Assembly (NCBI RefSeq): GCF_039566955.1
Contig: NZ_CP154796.1
Coordinates: 558,001 to 622,000, forward strand
DNA length: 64,000 nt
Source: Micromonospora sp. DSM 45708
GTDB taxonomy: Bacteria > Actinomycetota > Actinomycetes > Mycobacteriales > Micromonosporaceae
Direction of reading: 5' to 3'
The notes below the pieces were generated by a model. That model had not been told where the DNA came from. It saw nothing but the letters and a program-made list of their open reading frames with translations, and did not search any database. Below are positions 58,314-64,000 of the stretch, piece after piece (within the stretch, counting starts at the first letter, position 1; every line of letters starts with the position of its first letter). The position numbers were made by a program, and so were the translations under genes.

Positions 58314-58397
58314 CACCCGGCCGGGCCACGCCTCCACCACCCGGCCGGGCCACGCCTCCACCACCCGGCCGGGCCACGCCTCCACCACCCGGCCGGG
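58314..58397. repeat. 24-bp tandem repeat (three and a half copies) upstream of hydrolase
   Basis: Units of 24 bp (58314-58337, 58338-58361, 58362-58385, partial 58386-58397) beginning CACCCGGCCGGGCCACG, identical where complete. They lie 62-145 bp upstream of the hydrolase start and 85 bp before the divergent small gene. Confidence 0.92.
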
Positions 58398-58481
58398 GTT
58401 TGCCCGACCCGGCCGCCCGTGCCCGCCGGCTCCGGCCCGGCGGGACACTGGTGGGCGGTGGGCTTCGCTAGGGTCACCCGC

Positions 58482-58655
58482 ATGGCTGAGAACTACACCG
58501 ACCCCAGCGGCAACACCGCGCAGTTCCGCGCCTTCGTGGACACGCCCGAGCCGGCCGTGGCGGCGCCCGCGCCGTCCCGGTTGCCGTTGATCGCCGGCCT
58601 CGCCGTCGCCGCCGTGGTGGTCGTCGCCCTGGTCGCCTGGGTCGCCCTGGGCTGA
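58482..58655 (+). CDS. Small single-pass membrane protein
   Basis: A 57-residue protein starting at ATG 58482. An N-terminal soluble part (MAENYTDPSGNTAQFRAF) is followed by a Pro/Ala linker and one C-terminal transmembrane helix (about 35-56). No family recognised. It is divergent from the hydrolase gene and faces acetate kinase. Confidence 0.6.
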   Translation: MAENYTDPSGNTAQFRAFVDTPEPAVAAPAPSRLPLIAGLAVAAVVVVALVAWVALG

Positions 58656-58756
58656 CCCCGGTCCACGGCCGGCGAGCGCTCCGCCGCCGGCACGTCGTGG
58701 CGGCGTCGGACGCGCCGGGTCAACGCCCCCTCTCCCCGAGGTGGCGTCGATAGCGG

Positions 58757-59869
58757 TCAGGCGGCGAGCACCTCGCGGGTCTCCCGGGCGATCTCCCGCT
58801 CCTCGTCGGTGCCGACCACGAGCACCGCGACCTCGGCGCCGGCCGGCGAGATCAGCCGATCACCGGCGTCGTCGTTGCGGGCCGGGTCGACGGCGATGCC
58901 GAGCCGGTCCAGGCCGGCCAGCGACGCGGCCCGCACTCCGGCGGCGCGCTCACCGACCCCGGCGGTGAACGCGATCGCGTCGACACGCCCGAGCAGCGCG
59001 TAGTACGCGCCCACGTAGCCGGTGATCCGCCGGCAGTAGACGTCGAACGCCAGCGTCGCCGCCGGGTCGCCGGCGTCGCGGCGGGCCAGCACCTCCCGCA
59101 TGTCGTTGACACCGGTCAGCCCGAGCAGGCCGCTGCGGTGGTTGAGCAGGTCGTCGATCTCGTCCACGCCCATCCCCGCCTCGCGGCGCAGGTGGAAGAT
59201 GACGGTCGGGTCGAGGTCGCCGCTGCGGGTGCCCATCACCAGGCCCTCCAGCGGGGACATGCCCATCGAGGTGGCCACGCTCCGACCACCCCGCACCGCG
59301 CAGGCGCTCGCCCCGTTGCCCAGGTGCAGCGTGATGGTGTTCAGCTCGGCGTACGGCCGGTCGAGCAGTTCGGCGGTCCGCCGCGACACGTACGCGTGCG
59401 AGGTGCCGTGAAAACCGTAGCGGCGTATGTCGTACCGCTCGGCGGTCGCCCGGTCGATCGCGTACGTGGCGGCGGCCTCGGGCAGCGTGTGGTGGAAGGC
59501 GGTGTCGAAGACGGCCACCTGCGGGGTGTCCGGCAGCGCCTCCCGGGCCACCCGGATGCCGGCCAGGTTGGCCGGGTTGTGCAGCGGGGCCAGCGGGACG
59601 AGGTCCTCGATCCCGGCGACGACCGCGTCGTCGATCAGCACCGGGGCGCTGAACCGCCGTCCGCCGTGCACCACCCGGTGCCCGACGCCGGCCAGCCCGT
59701 CGAGGTCGAGCCGCTCGATGATCTCCCGGACCGCGCTCTCGTGGTCGGCCGGCCCGCCGCCCGGCTCGCCGACCCGCTCCACGGTGCCCCTGTCGCGCAC
59801 GTCGTCGCCGTCGTACAGCCGGTACTTGACCGACGAGGATCCGCTGTTGAGGACCAGGATGCGGCTCAT
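58757..59869 (-). CDS. ackA: Acetate kinase
   Basis: A 370-residue acetate kinase turning acetyl phosphate and ADP into acetate and ATP. Motifs: NSGSSSVKYRLYD at residues 8-20, the acetate-kinase signature RRYGFHGTSHAYVSRR, LHLGNGASACAV, and FTAGVGERAAGVR near the C-terminus. The ATG overlaps the pta stop by 4 bp (ATGA), so the two form an operon for acetate overflow or assimilation. Confidence 0.96.
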   Translation of the reverse strand: MSRILVLNSGSSSVKYRLYDGDDVRDRGTVERVGEPGGGPADHESAVREIIERLDLDGLAGVGHRVVHGGRRFSAPVLIDDAVVAGIEDLVPLAPLHNPANLAGIRVAREALPDTPQVAVFDTAFHHTLPEAAATYAIDRATAERYDIRRYGFHGTSHAYVSRRTAELLDRPYAELNTITLHLGNGASACAVRGGRSVATSMGMSPLEGLVMGTRSGDLDPTVIFHLRREAGMGVDEIDDLLNHRSGLLGLTGVNDMREVLARRDAGDPAATLAFDVYCRRITGYVGAYYALLGRVDAIAFTAGVGERAAGVRAASLAGLDRLGIAVDPARNDDAGDRLISPAGAEVAVLVVGTDEEREIARETREVLAA

Positions 59870-61935
59870 TCCGACGCCTCCGTGGCGGCCTGGATGGCGG
59901 TGATCGCCACCGTGTTGACGATGTCCGGCACGGTCGCGCCCCGGGACAGGTCGTTTACCGGCCGGCGCAGGCCCTGCATGACCGGGCCGACCGCCACCGC
60001 GCCGGCCGAGCGCTGCACCGCCTTGTACGTGTTGTTGCCGGTGTTCAGGTCCGGGAAGATGAACACGGTGGCCCGACCCGCCACCGGGCTGTCCGGCAGT
60101 TTGGTGGCGGCCACCTGCGGGTCGATCGCCGCGTCGTACTGGATCGGACCCTCGACCAGCAGGTCCGGCCGCCGTTCCCGGACCAGCTTCGTGGCCGCCG
60201 CGACCTTCTCCACGTCCGCGCCGGCGCCGGAGCTGCCGGTGGAGTACGACAGCATCGCCACCCGCGGCTCGATGCCGAACCGGGCCGCGGTGTCGGCCGA
60301 GGAGATGGCGATGTCGGCGAGCTGGGCGGCGTCCGGGTCGGGGTTGACCGCGCAGTCGCCGTAGACCAGCACCCGGTCGGCGAGCAGCATGAAGAAGACG
60401 CTTGACGCGACCGAGACGCCGGGCACGGTCCGGATGATCTCGAAGGCCGGCCGGATGGTGGCGGCCGTGGTATGGGTGGCGCCGGAAACCATGCCGTCGG
60501 CGCGGCCGGCCTCCACCATCATGGTGCCGAAGTAGTTGGGCTGCGCCACGATGTCGTACGCCAGCTCCGGCGTCATGCCCCGGTGGGCGCGCAGCTTCGC
60601 GTACGCGGTGGCGAACTCGTCGCGCCACTCGCTGGTCGCCGGGTCGACGAGCTGCGCGTCGCCGACGTCGACGCCCAGCTCGCGGGTCCGCCGGGCGATC
60701 TCGTCCGGCCGGCCGAGCAGCGTCAGCTCGGCGACGCCGCGGCGCAGCAGCACCTCCGCCGCCCGCAGGATGCGCTCCTCGGCGCCCTCGGGCAGCACCA
60801 GCCGGCGGCGTCGCGCCCGCGCCCGGTCGATCAGGTCGTTCTCGAACATCAGCGGGGTGACCCGCGCGGAGCGGGTGACCCGGAGCCGGGCGGCCAGGTC
60901 GTCGGTGTCCACGCAGCGCTCGAACGCGCCCAGGGCCGCCTCGACCTTGCGCGGGTTGGCGGTGCTGGGGCGGCCCTCGATCCGGCTGGACGCCTCGACC
61001 GTGTCGTAGCTGTCGCTGGTCACCGAGAGCACCGCCAGCCCGGTGTTCATCCGCTCGACCAGCCGCATGGCGCGCGGGTCGGGCTGCTCGCCGAGCGTGA
61101 GCACCAGCCCGGCCAGCGACACCTGCCCGGCCACGTGCGCGGCGCCGGCGGCGACCAGCAGGTCGGCCCGGTCACCGGGGGTGATCACCAGCGCGCCGTC
61201 GGTGAGGTGGTCCAGCAGCGTCGGCACGTGCGCCGCGCCGACCACGTAGTCGAGCACGTCGCGGTCCAGCGCGGCCCGGTCGCCGGCGAGCCGGGTGGCG
61301 TCGAGCGCGGTCGCCACCTCGGCCACCGTCGGCGCCGACACGGTCGGCACCTCCGGGATCGCGTACGCGGGGACCGGCAGCTCGGGCAGCGTCATCGGGC
61401 CGGGCACCCGGTTGGCGACCACCGCCACCACTGTCGCGCCGAGGTCGGCCAGATCGTGGTACGCGCCGCGCATCGCCGCCGCAATGGCCTCGGGCGGCTG
61501 GTCGAACCCGTCCACCACGGGCACCACGACGCTGCCGAACTCGATCGCCAGGCGGGCGTTGAAGGCCAGCTCGCGGGGGCCGGCGCCGTCTCCGTCGGCG
61601 AAGTCGCTGCCGACCACCACGACCGCGGGGCAGCGCCGCTCCACCTCCCGGTAGCGGTTCACGATCGCCGAGATCAGCTCCTCCCGCCGGCCGTTCGTGA
61701 CCAGCGCGGTGGCCTCGGCGTAGGTGGCGCCGTGCAGCTCGTCGACCGGCAGTTCCACCCGGTAGCGCTCGGTGAGCAGGGCCAGGATCGGGTCCGGGGT
61801 GTCACCGCCGGCGACCAGCGGCCGGAACGCGCCGATCCGCTCGACCTGCCGGGACAGCAGCTCGGCCAGGCCGAGCGCCACCGTCGACTTCCCTCCGCCG
61901 GACCCCACGCCGGTCAGGTACACGCTGCGCGCCAC
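59866..61935 (-). CDS. pta: Phosphate acetyltransferase (long form with DRTGG/BioD-like domain)
   Basis: A 689-residue Pta. The N-terminal P-loop domain (VYLTGVGSGGGKSTVALG) and the DRTGG domain precede the catalytic C-terminal part: RRRLVLPEGAEERILRAAEV, MVSGATHTTAATIRP, and VFIFPDLNTGNNTYKAVQR. It interconverts acetyl-CoA and acetyl phosphate. GTG 61935. Translationally coupled to ackA. The long form is the usual one in actinobacteria. Confidence 0.96.
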   Translation of the reverse strand: MARSVYLTGVGSGGGKSTVALGLAELLSRQVERIGAFRPLVAGGDTPDPILALLTERYRVELPVDELHGATYAEATALVTNGRREELISAIVNRYREVERRCPAVVVVGSDFADGDGAGPRELAFNARLAIEFGSVVVPVVDGFDQPPEAIAAAMRGAYHDLADLGATVVAVVANRVPGPMTLPELPVPAYAIPEVPTVSAPTVAEVATALDATRLAGDRAALDRDVLDYVVGAAHVPTLLDHLTDGALVITPGDRADLLVAAGAAHVAGQVSLAGLVLTLGEQPDPRAMRLVERMNTGLAVLSVTSDSYDTVEASSRIEGRPSTANPRKVEAALGAFERCVDTDDLAARLRVTRSARVTPLMFENDLIDRARARRRRLVLPEGAEERILRAAEVLLRRGVAELTLLGRPDEIARRTRELGVDVGDAQLVDPATSEWRDEFATAYAKLRAHRGMTPELAYDIVAQPNYFGTMMVEAGRADGMVSGATHTTAATIRPAFEIIRTVPGVSVASSVFFMLLADRVLVYGDCAVNPDPDAAQLADIAISSADTAARFGIEPRVAMLSYSTGSSGAGADVEKVAAATKLVRERRPDLLVEGPIQYDAAIDPQVAATKLPDSPVAGRATVFIFPDLNTGNNTYKAVQRSAGAVAVGPVMQGLRRPVNDLSRGATVPDIVNTVAITAIQAATEASE

Positions 61936-61985
61936 GACCTCACGCTACAAGATCGCCCATCCCCCCGCCCGGGTCCTTGTCCCCG

Positions 61986-62023
61986 CCCCCACCCCACCCC
62001 CCCGGGGTGTGTGGGGGTGGGGG
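61986..62023. terminator. Pyrimidine/purine-rich hairpin after the DUF998-like gene
   Basis: CCCCCACCCCAC (61986-61997) pairs with 62011-62023 with one bulged G, directly 3' of the DUF998 stop and 60 bp before pta. Confidence 0.55.
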
Positions 62024-62719
62024 TTATGCGGGGGTGGGGGAGTGGGGAGTGGGGTCGAGGACGGGGGGTGGTTCGGCGGCGCGCAGGAGCGCGTCGCTCT
62101 TCGCCACCCAGGCCGCGCCGAAGGCGAACACGGCGAGCGTCTCGCACCACAGCACCGGCTTGAGCGTGTGCCGGACGTCGGCCGGGAGCTGCGTGCTGGC
62201 CAGCGCGAGCGCGACGGCGAGCAGGATGAGCCCGCCGCAGGCCCGGTAGAAGACCTGCGCCGCGCGCCGGGGCGGCACCCCGGCCCGGTCCGGGCGGACG
62301 AAGAGCACCAGGCAGAAGACCGCGAGCAGGGCGAAGAGCCCGGCGGCGGCGACCTGGTGCACCAGACCGGCCGTCCGGTCGACCCCGTCGACCGAGGCGG
62401 CCGGCGCGCCCGTGGTGGTGGGGAACAGCGCCACCACGATCGCCAGCACGCCGGCGCACGTGCCCAGCACGTCCTCCGGCCGGCGGTAGCGGTAGCTGAT
62501 CAGGAAGACGCCGACGGCGCACATCGCGCCGACGAAGACGTCCCGCATCTCGGAGTGGTAGTACCCGCTGAGCGAGTCGAGCAGGGTGAGGCGTCGGGTG
62601 GCGACGACGTGACCGACCACCAGCACGACCGGCAGCGCGAGACCGACCGATCCGATGCCGAGGCGCAGGTGGCGTACGGTCACCGCGTCCTGCGGTGGCT
62701 TGCGGCTCCCAGGTTCCAT
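62024..62719 (-). CDS. DUF998-like polytopic membrane protein
   Basis: A 231-residue protein with six to seven hydrophobic helices (about 22-40, 62-80, 88-103, 118-142, 160-178 and 190-208). The SLSGYYHSEMRDVFVGAMCA stretch in the first loop is reminiscent of DUF998/frizzled-like bacterial membrane proteins. Function unknown. ATG 62719 start. It is flanked by pta and DUF6104 genes in the same direction. Confidence 0.7.
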   Translation of the reverse strand: MEPGSRKPPQDAVTVRHLRLGIGSVGLALPVVLVVGHVVATRRLTLLDSLSGYYHSEMRDVFVGAMCAVGVFLISYRYRRPEDVLGTCAGVLAIVVALFPTTTGAPAASVDGVDRTAGLVHQVAAAGLFALLAVFCLVLFVRPDRAGVPPRRAAQVFYRACGGLILLAVALALASTQLPADVRHTLKPVLWCETLAVFAFGAAWVAKSDALLRAAEPPPVLDPTPHSPTPA

Positions 62720-62766
62720 ACCTCAACAGTGGACGTCACGCAGCGGAACTAGTCAAACGCGAACGG

Positions 62767-62946
62767 TCACTCATCGTCCTCGTCGTCCAGGCGGGCCAGC
62801 CAGGTGGCGAACCGCTCGATCGGCGTCTCGAACTCCGGGTTCAGGTCGACGAAGTCGCGCAGTCGCTCGCCCAGCCACTCCAGGCTGACCTGCTCGTCGC
62901 CCCGGCGCTCGACCAGCTCCTCGATGCCACGGTCGGTGAAGTACAC
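62767..62946 (-). CDS. DUF6104 family small protein
   Basis: A 59-residue acidic protein that begins with VYFTDRGIEELVERRGDE and ends LARLDDEDDE, with DFVDLNPEFETPIERFATWL in the middle. It fits DUF6104, a small actinobacterial protein usually encoded next to the 2-oxoglutarate decarboxylase gene. GTG 62946 follows GAGAGGA. A role in kgd regulation is only suggested by linkage. Confidence 0.88.
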   Translation of the reverse strand: MYFTDRGIEELVERRGDEQVSLEWLGERLRDFVDLNPEFETPIERFATWLARLDDEDDE

Positions 62947-62968
62947 GGTCGTCCTCTCGTCGTACGGC

Positions 62969-63000
62969 AGCGGCCCGCCCCGGTGGAGGGACGGGCCGCT
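62969..63000 (-). terminator. Hairpin between kgd and DUF6104 gene
   Basis: AGCGGCCCG (62969-62977) pairs with 62992-63000 (9 bp, 14-nt loop) in the 65-bp gap. It could be a partial terminator. Confidence 0.4.
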
Positions 63001-63011
63001 TGCGGTGGGTG

Positions 63012-64000
63012 TCACGGGCGGGGCAGGGCCGCCTCGATCAGCGCGTTCTGCTCGACCTCGTGCATCTTCGCCGAGCCGACCGCCGGGGCGGCGGCGGACG
63101 GCCGGGAGATGCGGCGCAGCCGGACCTCGGGCAGGTGCTCCAGCAGGTTGAGCGCCACGAACGACCAGGCGCCCTGGTTGGCCGGCTCCTCCTGGACCCA
63201 GGCGAAGTCCTCGGCGTTCGGGTACTGCGCCAGCGCGGCCCGGACCTCGTCGACCGGCAGCGGGTAGAGCTGCTCCATCCGGAGGATCACGGTGTCGGTG
63301 ACGCCGCGCTCCTGCCGGGCCTGGAACAGGTCGTAGTAGACCTTGCCCGAGCAGAGCAGCACGCGCTTGACCTGCTCCGGCGCCGGGGCGGCGGTGTCGG
63401 CCAGCACGGGGGAGAAGGTGCCGGTGGTGAAGTCCTCCACCGGCGACACGCAGAGCTTGTGCCGCAGCAGCGACTTCGGCGTGAACACCACGAGCGGCTT
63501 GCGCTTGGGCGACAGGGCCTGGCGACGCAGCAGGTGGAAGTAGTTCGCCGGGGTGGTCGGGATGGCCACCCGCATGTTGTCCTCGGCGCAGAGCTGGAGG
63601 AAGCGCTCCGGGCGGCCGGAGGTGTGGTCCGGCCCCTGGCCCTCGTGGCCGTGCGGCAGCAGCAGGGTGATGGCGGAACGCTGGCCCCACTTCACCTCGC
63701 CGGAGGAGATGAACTCGTCGATCACCGACTGGGCGCCGTTGACGAAGTCACCGAACTGGGCCTCCCAGGCCACCAGCGCGTCGATGTTCTCCACCGAGTA
63801 GCCGTACTCGAAGCCCATGGCGGCGTACTCGGAGAGCAGCGAGTCGTGCACGAAGAAGCGGGACCGCTCGCCGTCGGCGGTGAACGTCTTCAGCGGCAGG
63901 TAGTCGTCGCCGGTGCGGGCGTCGACCACCGAGGCGTGCCGCTGGACGAACGTGCCGCGACGCGAGTCCTGCCCGGCGAGCCGGACCGTGACGCCGTCGT
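63012..64000 (-). CDS. kgd: Multifunctional 2-oxoglutarate decarboxylase/dehydrogenase E1, C-terminal part
   Basis: About 329 codons at the 3' end; the gene continues past the right edge. TVRLAGQDSRRGTFVQRHAS, ALVAWEAQFGDFVNGAQSVI, LLLPHGHEGQGPDHTSGRPE and LLRHKLCVSPVEDFTTGTF are those of the thiamine-diphosphate E1 C-terminal region of SucA/Kgd. Actinobacterial Kgd fuses E1 to an E2-like domain and links the TCA cycle to glutamate metabolism. Presence of the N-terminal E2-like domain cannot be checked here. Confidence 0.94.
   Translation of the reverse strand, partial: DGVTVRLAGQDSRRGTFVQRHASVVDARTGDDYLPLKTFTADGERSRFFVHDSLLSEYAAMGFEYGYSVENIDALVAWEAQFGDFVNGAQSVIDEFISSGEVKWGQRSAITLLLPHGHEGQGPDHTSGRPERFLQLCAEDNMRVAIPTTPANYFHLLRRQALSPKRKPLVVFTPKSLLRHKLCVSPVEDFTTGTFSPVLADTAAPAPEQVKRVLLCSGKVYYDLFQARQERGVTDTVILRMEQLYPLPVDEVRAALAQYPNAEDFAWVQEEPANQGAWSFVALNLLEHLPEVRLRRISRPSAAAPAVGSAKMHEVEQNALIEAALPRP

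Overview
The window is very GC-rich (about 73%), uses GTG, TTG and ATG starts, and carries four WhiB-type genes or regulators, mycoredoxin, a sigR/rsrA pair, nickel superoxide dismutase, a PdtaS-type kinase and multifunctional 2-oxoglutarate decarboxylase. This points to an actinomycete. Gene content and dispersed GC-rich palindromes suggest Micromonosporaceae (Micromonospora-like); that last step is inference. No prophage, insertion sequence, CRISPR array or biosynthetic cluster was seen; this is mostly conserved chromosomal backbone.

Bases 1-15,120 hold a block whose order matches mycobacterial Rv3193c-Rv3198A: mycoredoxin, uvrD2, whiB7, an ABC1/UbiB-like kinase, an E1-like ThiF protein with a leader-binding-like N-terminus, a DUF5679 zinc ribbon, a YgjP-type metallopeptidase, a DUF2342 protein, a PDZ-Lon-like protease and a UPF0182 membrane protein. 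whiB7 has a long leader with an upstream ORF, an intrinsic terminator and a competing hairpin. A non-coding tract at 8,660-9,603 is full of tandem and inverted repeats. Two initiator tRNA genes follow at 15.2-15.6 kb.

Bases 15,600-29,600 carry metabolic and signalling genes: a lipoprotein solute-binding protein, purC, a two-domain VOC protein, glpK, a PRPP-synthetase-like protein, a RsbW-type ATPase, a MacS/MacR-like two-component pair, DUF5709, a STAS-ATPase fusion coupled to an SDR, a GT4 glycosyltransferase, an EamA-like transporter and hisN.

Bases 29,600-51,300 match the mycobacterial Rv3217c-Rv3228 and Streptomyces sigR neighbourhoods: rsgA, aroA, an SRAP protein, a WhiB protein, sigR-rsrA, the 24-residue ribosomal protein bL37, a TB7.3-like biotinyl protein, pdtaS, whiB1/wblE and a lipid kinase. 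Into this order are set a TetR/MFS efflux pair, a TPR protein, a SIS-domain protein and a sulfur-assimilation operon (leader peptide, nirA, zinc-ribbon protein, cysH, sirohydrochlorin chelatase). Perfect sigma-R-type promoters (GGAAT-N19-GTT) lie before both mycoredoxin and sigR, tying the two ends of the window into one thiol-stress circuit.

Bases 51,300-64,000 hold an anti-sigma-like ATPase, sodN with divergent sodX, malic enzyme, an MDR-family oxidoreductase, two paralogous lipoprotein hydrolases flanking a nucleotidyltransferase, the pta-ackA operon, a DUF998-like membrane protein, DUF6104 and the 3' part of kgd, which runs off the right edge.
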